Shown here one piece after another: positions 1-7,007 of a stretch of 64,000 bases of DNA; within the stretch, counting starts at the first letter, position 1, and every line of letters starts with the position of its first letter. Position numbers and translations under genes: made by a program. The notes under the pieces were generated by a model. The model was not told where the DNA came from, did no database searches, and worked only from the letters and a program-made list of their open reading frames with translations. Origin of the DNA: DASUFF01 sp036274695. GTDB taxonomy: Bacteria; UBA10199; JACPAL01; GCA-016699445. The stretch spans positions 10,879 to 74,878 of the forward strand of contig DASUFF010000044.1 in NCBI GenBank assembly GCA_036274695.1, written 5' to 3'.

Positions 1-71
1 CCCAGGAAATCGCCCGTAATGCGGCGCTGGCCCTCGCGGTATTGATCGAAGCCTATCCGAATGCTAAATAA
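1..71 (+). CDS. C-terminal end of an unidentified protein (truncated at window start)
   Basis: An open frame enters from outside the window and ends in TAA at 69-71. The 22 visible residues are Ala/Leu-rich, end in AYPNAK and look like a C-terminal helix. The downstream M20 deacylase starts 7 bases later, so the two genes are probably in one operon. Too little is present to name the product. Confidence 0.6.
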   Translation, partial: QEIARNAALALAVLIEAYPNAK

Positions 72-77
72 GAGGAC

Positions 78-1400
78 GTGCTCTTCGACCTGCTCGCGGA
101 ATCCCGAAAAATCATCGGCATCGACACCTCGGGGTCCAAAGGGACCCGGTCCCTCGTCCGTCATCTCCTTCCGTATTGCGAGGCGATCGGCCTGAAAGCG
201 GAACTTCTGGGGCCCCGGTCCGGCCGCGAGGCGGACGTGAACCTGGTGGCCCATACGGTCCGGAAGGGCTCCAAAAACCTGTGCCCCGGCGGGCTCGCCC
301 TCGTCACGCACCTGGACACCGTGCCCGGCGGCGAGCCGGCGTATTGGACCGAGACCGGCGGCGATCCCTGGAAGGCGACGTTGAAGGAAGACAGGCTCTA
401 CGGGCTGGGCAGCGCGGACACCAAACTCGATTTTCTCTGCAAGCTCCTCGCCCTGGAAAAGGTGGGGGTGAAGAACCTCAAGACGCCGGTCGCCTTGATC
501 GGCACGTTCGGCGAGGAAAGATCCCTGGGCGGCGCGCGCTGGCTGAGGGACAGCGGGCGGCTGACTCCGAAGTTCGCCGCCATCGGCGAACCGTGCGAGC
601 TGAAGGCCGTGGTCGCCCACAAGGGCATCCTTTACATGAGGGCCCTGTTTAAGACGCAGGTGGGAGGAAAGCGCTCGTCGCCGTTCATCACCGAACACTT
701 CCGCGGCAAGGCGGCGCACGGTTCCATGCCCCATCTCGGGGAAAACGCCATCGAGAAGGCGATCCGTTGGATGCGTGACCGGAAGGGTACGGAGGTCGCC
801 GAAATCCAGGGGGGGACGGTCCACAACGTCGTCCCTGAATCCTGCCGCGTGTCGGTGCAGGAAGGGGAGGGGCCCGCCCCGCGCGCGAACTTCCTCGTCA
901 CTTTCCTCGCGTATTTGGAGAAGGCGCGGGCCTATCTGAAGACGCACCGGAACGAGGACTTCGATCCTCCTTATACGACGGACAACGTCGGCGTCGTCCG
1001 CATGCCGGACGTCGAAACCATCGAGATCGAATTCGACTTCCGCCTGATCCCGGAGACGGATGAAAAGACGCTTTTGGAGATCTTCGAATCTTTCGAACAC
1101 GAGGTACCCGGAGGGAAGATCGAAAAGATCCGATCCAATCCGCCGCTCAACACCGCCAAAAACTCCGAGATGGTGCGGCGCATCGGCCGCGCCCAGACGG
1201 CCGTCCGTCTGCACAAGGCCTTCGTGGTCAAGTCCGGCAACACCGAGGGCCCGATCTTCGCGGAGATGGGGGCCCAGGCCGTCGTCACCGGGCCCGGCCG
1301 GTCGGTCGGCAACATCCATGCGCCCAACGAGCACAACGAGGTTTCCCAAATCCTCAAGGCCGTGGATTTCTACACGGCGTTTCTAAAGGGATTCTGCTAA
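78..1400 (+). CDS. M20-family zinc metallo-deacylase/peptidase (ArgE/DapE type)
   Basis: 440 aa with a complete M20 active site: metal ligands in THLDTV (His78, Asp80), bridging Asp114 in GSADTKLD, the general-base/metal Glu pair Glu146-Glu147 in GTFGEER, Glu171 in IGEP, and a final ligand His414 in NIHAPNEH. The inserted dimerisation (lid) domain is visible around FRGKAAHGSMPH. M20 enzymes hydrolyse N-acyl amino acids or short peptides in the cytoplasm. No signal peptide is seen. The start is a GTG with an AGAGG sequence just upstream. The gene is followed by an AstA-like succinyltransferase and a guanidino-modifying hydrolase, so removal of a succinyl or acetyl group from an arginine-derived compound is a reasonable guess. 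The exact substrate cannot be read from the sequence. Confidence 0.85.
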   Translation: MLFDLLAESRKIIGIDTSGSKGTRSLVRHLLPYCEAIGLKAELLGPRSGREADVNLVAHTVRKGSKNLCPGGLALVTHLDTVPGGEPAYWTETGGDPWKATLKEDRLYGLGSADTKLDFLCKLLALEKVGVKNLKTPVALIGTFGEERSLGGARWLRDSGRLTPKFAAIGEPCELKAVVAHKGILYMRALFKTQVGGKRSSPFITEHFRGKAAHGSMPHLGENAIEKAIRWMRDRKGTEVAEIQGGTVHNVVPESCRVSVQEGEGPAPRANFLVTFLAYLEKARAYLKTHRNEDFDPPYTTDNVGVVRMPDVETIEIEFDFRLIPETDEKTLLEIFESFEHEVPGGKIEKIRSNPPLNTAKNSEMVRRIGRAQTAVRLHKAFVVKSGNTEGPIFAEMGAQAVVTGPGRSVGNIHAPNEHNEVSQILKAVDFYTAFLKGFC

Positions 1401-1405
1401 AATCT

Positions 1406-1448
1406 ACCTCCCCAACCCCTCCTTAATAAGGAGGGGCTTAGGGGAGGT
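1406..1448. repeat. Solo copy of a nested palindromic repeat (outer arms plus inner hairpin)
   Basis: Outer arms ACCTCCCC (1406-1413) and GGGGAGGT (1441-1448) enclose an inner hairpin CCCCTCCTT/AAGGAGGGG (1416-1424/1428-1436). The element begins 6 bases after the M20 stop codon, and its right arm supplies the Shine-Dalgarno sequence for the next gene. The same arm-and-hairpin unit flanks the DUF559 gene at 3779-4276, there opened up so the hairpin is present at both ends. Confidence 0.75.
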
Positions 1449-1455
1449 GGCCTTT

Positions 1456-2301
1456 ATGTCTTACATGATCCGACCCGCACGTCTGCTCGACGCCGACACG
1501 CTGTCCGACCTCTCGGGCTCTCTCTCGGCCCGCGGCTTTCTCACCCTCCCGGCCAAGCCCGAAGAGTTGGAGCGGTTGATCGCCGTCTCGGAGCAGTCCT
1601 TCCGGGGGGCGCTCAAGGACCCCGACCAGGGCCGCTACGTCTTCGTGATGGAGGACATGGGCAAACGGCGCGTGATCGGCTGCTCGCTCATCGTCGCGCG
1701 CCACGGCACGGAAGACTCGCCCCACCTGTATTTTCAGGTCGACGAGGAGAAGGGGACGATCAACTTTCAGTCCGATCCCGTCGGCCGCACGGAATTGGGG
1801 GGCTTGATCCTGGACCCGGCCTACCGCGGCAAGCCGGCGAAGCTGGGCAAGGGCCTGTCGCTGATCCGCCTCCTTTATATCAAACGGAATCCCAAGCTCT
1901 TTAAGGACGACCTGCTGGCGGAGTTCCTCCCGCCCTTCACCCCCGACGGCAAATCGCACTTGTGGGAATCGCTCGGCCGGCGCCTGACCGGCATGGGCTA
2001 CCGCGAGGCCGACGAAAAATCCCGGCGCGACAAGCGCTTCGTCCTCTCTCTCTTCCCGCGCGGGCCGATCCTCGTCAGCTCGCTCTCGGAGGAGGCTCAG
2101 ATGTCCATCGGCGTCGTCGGCTCGGAGACGGAAGGGGCGGTGAAGATGCTCAAATCCGTCGGATTCGAGTACCTCCGCCAGATCGACCCCTTCGACGGCG
2201 GGCCGCATTATGGAGCGAAGAAGGACGCGGTGAAATACGACGTCGTGGAAGATTTCCTCTTCGAACAGACGGAGATCAAATGGATGTTCACGCCGTCTTG
2301 A
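1456..2301 (+). CDS. astA: Arginine/ornithine N-succinyltransferase-like protein (AstA family)
   Basis: 281 aa from the ATG at 1456, which has GGGGAGG 8 bases upstream; a GTG at 1447 is a less likely start. Family hallmarks are LGGLILDPAYRG, the block from AEFLPPF to WESLGRRLTGMGY, and the C-terminal VGFEYLRQIDPFDGGP, which matches the AstA FDAGP region. AstA proteins are GNAT-fold enzymes that transfer succinyl from succinyl-CoA to the alpha-amino group of arginine or ornithine, the first step of the arginine succinyltransferase (AST) catabolic pathway. The gene overlaps the following guanidino-hydrolase gene, implying translational coupling. Family membership is well supported; the acceptor (arginine, ornithine or another amine) is inferred. 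Confidence 0.85.
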   Translation: MSYMIRPARLLDADTLSDLSGSLSARGFLTLPAKPEELERLIAVSEQSFRGALKDPDQGRYVFVMEDMGKRRVIGCSLIVARHGTEDSPHLYFQVDEEKGTINFQSDPVGRTELGGLILDPAYRGKPAKLGKGLSLIRLLYIKRNPKLFKDDLLAEFLPPFTPDGKSHLWESLGRRLTGMGYREADEKSRRDKRFVLSLFPRGPILVSSLSEEAQMSIGVVGSETEGAVKMLKSVGFEYLRQIDPFDGGPHYGAKKDAVKYDVVEDFLFEQTEIKWMFTPS

Positions 2302-3188
2302 TGGGGGATCCCTCCGAGTTTCACATCGCCGGAGGCGCGAACCCCTTCACGCGGACCTGGTGGGGGCGGAAGAAATACGTCAACCGCATGAAGGCGATCG
2401 AACAGTGGAAGGCCCTTCACGACCTTCTGATCTCGATGGGGCTCAAGGTCCTCACCCTCCCCGCATCCCACGAAAATCCCGGCCTCGTGTACCCCGCCAA
2501 CTACGGCGTGCGGCTGGGCAACGCCTACGTCCTGTCCAACCTCCTGCCCACGCGCGCCGGCGAGCGGCCGGTCTACGAGCGGTTTTTGAAAAATTTAGGC
2601 CTACAGACCGTCTCCATCCGCAGCCGCTTCGAGGGCGAGGCGGAGTTCTTTCCGGTCGGCAAGCGATGGATCTTCACCTACGGGGCCGTCAAGCAGCAGG
2701 GCTTCAAACCCCAATTTTCCATCCCGCCCTGGACGCGTGTCTATGGGTTCCGCACGGAGCGACACGCGATGTACGAGCTTCAGAAATACCTGGCCCCCGG
2801 GACGGAGATCTTGGATTTCGAGCTGATCGAGGAGTCGCACTATCACGGCGACACCGTCTTCTGCTCCTTCGGCCCGCACCGGGAATTCTTGATCGCCTAC
2901 CTGGAAGGCATCTTGGAGGCCGACCGCGAACGGTGCCGCCACATCTTTAAGGAGAACTTGATCGTTTTATCGTCGAAGGACGCCTTCTACTATGCCGCCA
3001 ACTCCTTTCAGGTGGAGACGCCGGAGGGTTTGAAGCTCATCGTCCCCGAGGGCGTGAGCCGGGCCCTGCTCGATCAGATCCGCGAGCGCGGCGTGACGCC
3101 GGTGACCATCGACGTCTCCGAGTTTTTGAAAAAGGGCGGCGGGGCGGTGAAATGCATGATAGGGGATTTGGGAAAGCTCTCGACTTGA
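2280..3188 (+). CDS. Guanidino-group modifying hydrolase (DDAH/arginine deiminase-like)
   Basis: 302 aa. The pentein-fold catalytic set is visible: acidic residues in FEGEAEF (Glu118-Glu122), His189 in HGDT, and the nucleophile Cys292 in GGAVKCM near the C terminus. The N terminus (HAVLMGDPSEF) matches the first strand of dimethylarginine dimethylaminohydrolases, which supports the ATG at 2280 with GGAG upstream, overlapping astA by 22 bases; an ATG at 2301 sharing the TGATG junction is the alternative. Superfamily enzymes convert arginine-type guanidines to citrulline or ornithine derivatives. Next to AstA and an M20 deacylase it could act in place of AstB (succinylarginine dihydrolase, a longer pentein of about 440 aa). 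That role is inference; a plain DDAH or arginine deiminase is also possible. Confidence 0.75.
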   Translation: MDVHAVLMGDPSEFHIAGGANPFTRTWWGRKKYVNRMKAIEQWKALHDLLISMGLKVLTLPASHENPGLVYPANYGVRLGNAYVLSNLLPTRAGERPVYERFLKNLGLQTVSIRSRFEGEAEFFPVGKRWIFTYGAVKQQGFKPQFSIPPWTRVYGFRTERHAMYELQKYLAPGTEILDFELIEESHYHGDTVFCSFGPHREFLIAYLEGILEADRERCRHIFKENLIVLSSKDAFYYAANSFQVETPEGLKLIVPEGVSRALLDQIRERGVTPVTIDVSEFLKKGGGAVKCMIGDLGKLST

Positions 3189-3201
3189 GGAGACACGCCG
3201 C

Positions 3202-3801
3202 ATGGATCCGGAAAACGTCCGCCTCGCCGCGCCCGGCGCGGGGCTTCCCTTCCTCGAATACCTGGTCTCCCGCTATTACTGGTTCCCGAAATTTTGCAAA
3301 AGCACGACCTGGGACCAGGCGCACGCCCTGTTCCAAAAACAGGGCGCCCGTCTGCTCGCCATCGCGCGGGAATTGCCGGAGGGCCAACGGACGATCCGCG
3401 TGCTGATCCCGCGCGTTCCGGGCATCGAGGACAGCTCGCGCCACTGGTCGGTGGCCATGGTGCTGGAGCACCTGATGATCGTCGGCAAACTCATGGGCGA
3501 AGGCATCGTCGAATTGACCCACGGCCGCATCCCGGACTGGGACATCTCGACGGCGGACGTGAAGCCCCGAGGCGGTTTGGAAGGCTCCGTCGTGATTGCG
3601 GACTACGAAAAGTTTCTGAAGCGTTTCGAACAGCAGGTGATGACGGAGGCGGGCGACCGCGCCTCGGGCGCGCGGCTGAAACATCCCTGGTTCGGGAGGT
3701 TAAACGCCCATCAGTGGCTGTGCTTGGCGGGGGCGCATCAGAAGGTGCACCGGGTTCAGGGGGAGAGGATCAGGAAGAACCTCCCCCAGCCCCCTCCTTA
3801 A
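3202..3801 (+). CDS. DinB-like four-helix metal-binding protein
   Basis: 199 aa. HWSVAMVLEHL (about residues 82-92) and the C-terminal stretch HPWFGRLNAHQWL...AHQKVH carry the spaced histidines typical of the DinB/YfiT fold, where three His bind a divalent metal. Many family members are thiol-dependent S-transferases or uncharacterised. ATG start 13 bases after the previous stop. The last codons (NLPQPPP, stop) lie inside the left hairpin repeat at 3779-3812, so the repeat supplies the stop codon and has probably replaced the original C terminus. It is convergent with the DUF559 gene, with a 32-base overlap. Confidence 0.6.
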   Translation: MDPENVRLAAPGAGLPFLEYLVSRYYWFPKFCKSTTWDQAHALFQKQGARLLAIARELPEGQRTIRVLIPRVPGIEDSSRHWSVAMVLEHLMIVGKLMGEGIVELTHGRIPDWDISTADVKPRGGLEGSVVIADYEKFLKRFEQQVMTEAGDRASGARLKHPWFGRLNAHQWLCLAGAHQKVHRVQGERIRKNLPQPPP

Positions 3802-4204
3802 CAAGGAGGGGGTTCAGATGGCTGGCTAGTTGGAAGAGGGTGGCTTCTAGGTCTTTGAGAATGGCTTCGTTGGAATAGCGGATCACGTTTAATCCGAGTT
3901 CCATAAAATATTTGGTTCTTTCAGCGTCGTGAAACGCCTGGCGCGGATCCTCGTGAATTTCGCCGTCCACTTCGATGACTAATTTTTGGGATGCGCAGAA
4001 AAAATCGGCGACGAAGCGGCCGATGCCGTGCTGTCGCCGGAATTTAAGTCCCATAAATTGTTTGGCCCGTAATTTATCCCAGAGTGCGCGCTCCGCCGGC
4101 GTCATGTTGGCGCGCAACCGCCGCTTAACCTCCAACTTATTCCGATCCCCTCGAAGCGCATGCGTCATGGCATCCGTCTCCAAAACAGCAGACGAATCCA
4201 TCAT
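3770..4204 (-). CDS. DUF559 (Vsr-like) endonuclease-domain protein
   Basis: About 144 aa from the ATG at 4204; a TTG at 4213 is possible. The core PAERALW..LR...MGLKFRRQH...FVADFFC...LVIEVDG is the DUF559 signature, a PD-(D/E)XK nuclease fold related to very-short-patch repair endonucleases; Asp70, Glu81 and Asp83 (numbering from the TTG) are the likely metal-binding acids. The C-terminal tail NPLLVKEGAGGGSS is encoded by the flanking hairpin repeat rather than by the nuclease domain. The gene lies between two inverted copies of that repeat, suggesting it travels as a cassette. No partner methylase or transposase is nearby. Function beyond the nuclease fold is unknown. Confidence 0.85.
   Translation of the reverse strand: MMDSSAVLETDAMTHALRGDRNKLEVKRRLRANMTPAERALWDKLRAKQFMGLKFRRQHGIGRFVADFFCASQKLVIEVDGEIHEDPRQAFHDAERTKYFMELGLNVIRYSNEAILKDLEATLFQLASHLNPLLVKEGAGGGSS
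3779..3812. repeat. Left inverted hairpin repeat of the DUF559 cassette
   Basis: 9-base outer arm plus a 10-bp perfect hairpin with loop AAC. It encodes the last residues and stop of the DinB-like protein on the + strand and the tail of the DUF559 protein on the - strand. It may also act as a bidirectional transcription barrier between the convergent genes. Confidence 0.75.
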
Positions 4205-4241
4205 CGTCACCAAAACCCATTCAAGTTGTGTCCACGAAAAG

Positions 4242-4276
4242 CCCCCTCCTTGTTAAGGAGGGGGTTGGGGGGAGGT
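4242..4276. repeat. Right inverted hairpin repeat of the DUF559 cassette
   Basis: 10-bp perfect hairpin with loop GTT followed by a 10-base outer arm; the reverse complement of the left copy with about two differences. It lies between the DUF559 gene start and the CBS gene stop. Confidence 0.75.
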
Positions 4277-4293
4277 CGTCCCGGGCGGCCCGC

Positions 4294-4689
4294 CTAACCC
4301 ACCAACGCCCTCAGAAAGTCAAAAACGGTGATGATCCCGACGATCTTATCCCCTTCCACCACCGGCAGGGCGCCGATGTGTTTGTCGATGACGAGCGCCG
4401 CCGCCTTTTTCAGATCGTCTTCGGGGCCCACCTTGTAGACCTTGGTGATCATGACGTCCTCGACGTGCAGCTCGTCGGTCAGGCGGTAGAGGTCGTTCCA
4501 CTCCTTGAAAACGTCCGCGATGTCCGGGCGGCGCAGGTCGCGGTCGGTGACGAAGCCGACCAGGCGGTCGCCGCGCACCACGGGGAGGTGGCGGAAGCCG
4601 TTCTTCTTCATGATCTTGAAGGCGTCCTTCACGGAGGTTTCAGGGGCCACGGTCACTACCTTGGCGGTCATCCAATCCTTGATCTTCAT
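4294..4689 (-). CDS. Tandem CBS-domain protein
   Basis: 131 aa forming one Bateman module: CBS1 about residues 1-57 (MKIKDWMTAKVVTVAPETS, then GFRHLPVVRGDRLVGFVTDRD) and CBS2 about 77-131 (VEDVMITKVYKVGPEDD, then HIGALPVVEGDKIVGIIT). Such stand-alone pairs bind adenine nucleotides and regulate partners. The start is fixed by AGGAG 5 bases before the ATG. It lies 20 bases downstream of the PFOR/DHOD-like fusion gene on the same strand, so the two are probably cotranscribed. The longer open frame continuing upstream of the ATG is only a shadow of the neighbouring gene. Confidence 0.9.
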   Translation of the reverse strand: MKIKDWMTAKVVTVAPETSVKDAFKIMKKNGFRHLPVVRGDRLVGFVTDRDLRRPDIADVFKEWNDLYRLTDELHVEDVMITKVYKVGPEDDLKKAAALVIDKHIGALPVVEGDKIVGIITVFDFLRALVG

Positions 4690-4709
4690 GGGATTCTCCT
4701 TCGGCCGAT

Positions 4710-6968
4710 CTACTCTACAACGGAACGCCGAACTTCGCCATCGGAGAGAGGGAGGTAGGCAAAACCCTTGGCGCCCATCCAATCCTTGAGCGAGGTTTCC
4801 AGGCGGGAAGCGGTGTCCGGATCGGAGGCGATGTAGACGGCGTGCGAGCCGGCGAGCAGGGCGCGGAGCAGGTCGCCGGTGGCGGAGACGGGACCGGCGG
4901 CGCCCAGGTCCAGCGGCGGGGTGACGGAAGAAATCCGGGCGAGTTTCGGAAGAGCCAGACGAAAGACCTCGGGGCCCGCGAGGAGGTTTTCCCGCCGCTC
5001 TTCCAGCGTATCCGGGTGCTTTAAGAAGGCGTTCGGCGGATGGAAGAGGACCAAGGCCTTGGCGCCTGCGCCGGCGGCGTCCTCGAGGCGCTCGGTGAGA
5101 GGGGCCAGTTCCGGCGTGATGCGGACGGCGACGGGTACGCGGACGGCGGCGGCGACGAGTGAGATGACGCGCAGCGGATCGGCCGGACCGCCTTCCTCCC
5201 GCGATCTGAGAACGATCTCGAGGGCGTCGGCCCCGGCCTGCTCGAGGGCGAAGGCCAAGGCGAGCCAGTTTTTTTCCGTTGAGGCCGCGATCCCGGCGAT
5301 GACCGGCACCTCCACCGCCTCCTTCCATTCCTTCAAAAGCTCGGCGTAGCGCTCCAGCGGCGGGCGCGTCTTCTGATTGGGGCCGCGGACGCCCTGGTGA
5401 AGGGTTTCGAAGGTCCGCCACGCCTCGCGGTCCAAGTCTTCTTCGGAGACGGGCCCGAAAAAGACGGCGCCGGCGGGCGATTCGGCCACGGCGCGCCGCT
5501 CCGATTCGGAGGCCTCCGCCGGCACGCAGGCGATCAGCGGCGTGCGCAGCGAGAATCCCAAATAGCGCGTCCTTAAATCCGCCCGCGCCTGCGAAGGCCG
5601 CGCGGCCTCCCCGCCCAAGGCGGCCTTTCTCTCCAAGGGACGGAGGGGGATGACGGTCTCGGCGTCGGCCAAGGCCTGCCGGGTCCGGTCCATGGCCCGG
5701 CGGTGCGCGGCGACGATGTCCTCGCTGAAATCCCCCCAGCGGTCTTCCACCGCCTCGCGCACGATCTCCTCGGCGCGCTCGCGCGCGAGGCCCAATTGCT
5801 TTTCGGCGTCGATCGAGGCCGACAGGCAGGCGGTGATGACGGGCCCGACGCGCTTGCCCAGCCCGGTTTCCCGGCCGATGGCGTCCAAGTCGATCGAGCG
5901 CGGCGTCTGGCCCGCGGGCGAGACCGTCAGGATCGTTCCTTCCCAGGTGATTTGAAGGTCCGAAGACGAGAGGGGGCGGCGCTCGCCGATGGGGTGCGGG
6001 GCGATGCGCAGGTGAATCGATCCCCCCGAGGCCTCGGCCATCGTATGCGCTTGGTAATAAGAGGAGGATCGCGGCCCCAAATCCTCCAACCATCCGCGGA
6101 CGGCGGCCTCCATCTCGGCCAAGGCCTCCGGGTCCCGCGCGCGAAGGACGGCCTTCCAAACGTCGGCGGGACCGTCGCCCGAGGCGAGCGGCGGCAGAGC
6201 CAAAAGGGGCGGCAGGTTCACGAACCACGACCACCCGCCCACGATGCCCTCGTGCAGGGCCGAGAGGACGTCGGCGCGCAGGAGCTCCGAGGTCATCAGC
6301 TCGCGCGTGGTGGACGGCAAGGCCTCGAGAAAGGCCCGCGCCGGCAACGGCCGGACCAGCTTCAAGGAGACCAGCGCGGTCTTTTCATCGCGGAGATTCT
6401 CCGCCTCCGCGCCCGCGGTCACGCAGACGCGCGCGGCGTCGGCCGGGCCGGTGAATCGGCAGAGGCGCAACGCCCGCCCCGTCAACGCCTCGAAGCGTTG
6501 GAAGAGGGCGGCCAGGCGGTCGGAAAACGCCTCCTTCCCCCCGCGGGGCGTGATTTGGTCCAAATGTTTCAACTCCTCTTCGGAGAGAACGTCGCTCTTG
6601 GCCAGTTCCTCGCCGACCCAGCGCCGGTCGTAGGCGTGCAGGAGGGGCGTCGACGCCGCGCGTGCGGCGATCAAGGCGATCGCGCCCAAGTCCGCCGCTT
6701 CCTGCGAGGAGCCGGAGATCAAGACGGGCAATCCCAAGGCCAGGAAGGGCGAGAGATCGGAGGCATGGTCGTAGACGATGTGCAGAGCCGCCGGCCGGCC
6801 CTCTTCGAGGGCCTTTCGTAAGGCCGGGATCAGGCCGATGGCCTCTTCGACGCGGACGACGGAGGACAAGCGGTCGCCGGCGTCCGTCAAGACGGCGGCC
6901 GCGCGGGCGACGGCCTCGTTGCCCGTGAGGATTTTCCAATAAGGCTTGCGCAAGATGCGCCGTTTCAT
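4710..6968 (-). CDS. Fusion of a PFOR alpha-like region and a dihydroorotate dehydrogenase-like TIM barrel
   Basis: 752 aa. The N-terminal third resembles domains I and II of pyruvate:ferredoxin oxidoreductase (NifJ): LTGNEAVARAAA near the start, SGSSQEAADLGAIA at about 105-118, STPLLHAYDRR at about 126-136, and LVRPLPARAFLEALP further on. The C-terminal part from about residue 485 (RTRYLGFSLRTPLIAC, VPVIAGIAAS, LEQAGADALEI, VPVAVRITPE) matches the dihydroorotate dehydrogenase-like proteins often found next to nifJ. The FeS-ferredoxin and thiamine-diphosphate domains of PFOR are absent, so it cannot be a complete PFOR. It sits upstream of a CBS pair. A redox or regulatory role is possible but not demonstrable from the sequence. 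Confidence 0.6.
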   Translation of the reverse strand: MKRRILRKPYWKILTGNEAVARAAAVLTDAGDRLSSVVRVEEAIGLIPALRKALEEGRPAALHIVYDHASDLSPFLALGLPVLISGSSQEAADLGAIALIAARAASTPLLHAYDRRWVGEELAKSDVLSEEELKHLDQITPRGGKEAFSDRLAALFQRFEALTGRALRLCRFTGPADAARVCVTAGAEAENLRDEKTALVSLKLVRPLPARAFLEALPSTTRELMTSELLRADVLSALHEGIVGGWSWFVNLPPLLALPPLASGDGPADVWKAVLRARDPEALAEMEAAVRGWLEDLGPRSSSYYQAHTMAEASGGSIHLRIAPHPIGERRPLSSSDLQITWEGTILTVSPAGQTPRSIDLDAIGRETGLGKRVGPVITACLSASIDAEKQLGLARERAEEIVREAVEDRWGDFSEDIVAAHRRAMDRTRQALADAETVIPLRPLERKAALGGEAARPSQARADLRTRYLGFSLRTPLIACVPAEASESERRAVAESPAGAVFFGPVSEEDLDREAWRTFETLHQGVRGPNQKTRPPLERYAELLKEWKEAVEVPVIAGIAASTEKNWLALAFALEQAGADALEIVLRSREEGGPADPLRVISLVAAAVRVPVAVRITPELAPLTERLEDAAGAGAKALVLFHPPNAFLKHPDTLEERRENLLAGPEVFRLALPKLARISSVTPPLDLGAAGPVSATGDLLRALLAGSHAVYIASDPDTASRLETSLKDWMGAKGFAYLPLSDGEVRRSVVE

Positions 6969-7007
6969 ACCACAGACGGCGGCTTTTGCCCAGAGCCCAG
7001 AAGGGGT

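Larger units (their letters stand above)
3779..4276. mobile_element. DUF559 cassette bounded by inverted hairpin repeats
   Basis: Left end: outer arm ACCTCCCCC (3779-3787) then hairpin CCCCCTCCTT/AAGGAGGGGG (3790-3799/3803-3812). Right end: hairpin CCCCCTCCTT/AAGGAGGGGG (4242-4251/4255-4264) then outer arm GGGGGGAGGT (4267-4276). The ends are near-perfect inverted repeats of each other. The empty form (arm-hairpin-arm) exists at 1406-1448. This arrangement suggests mobility, but no target-site duplication or recombinase is visible. Confidence 0.5.

Noticed and set aside
4690..6234. Long open frame extending the CBS gene upstream
   Set aside because: Arg/Gly/Pro-rich translation is the typical shadow of a high-GC gene in another frame, and the CBS gene has its own clear start.
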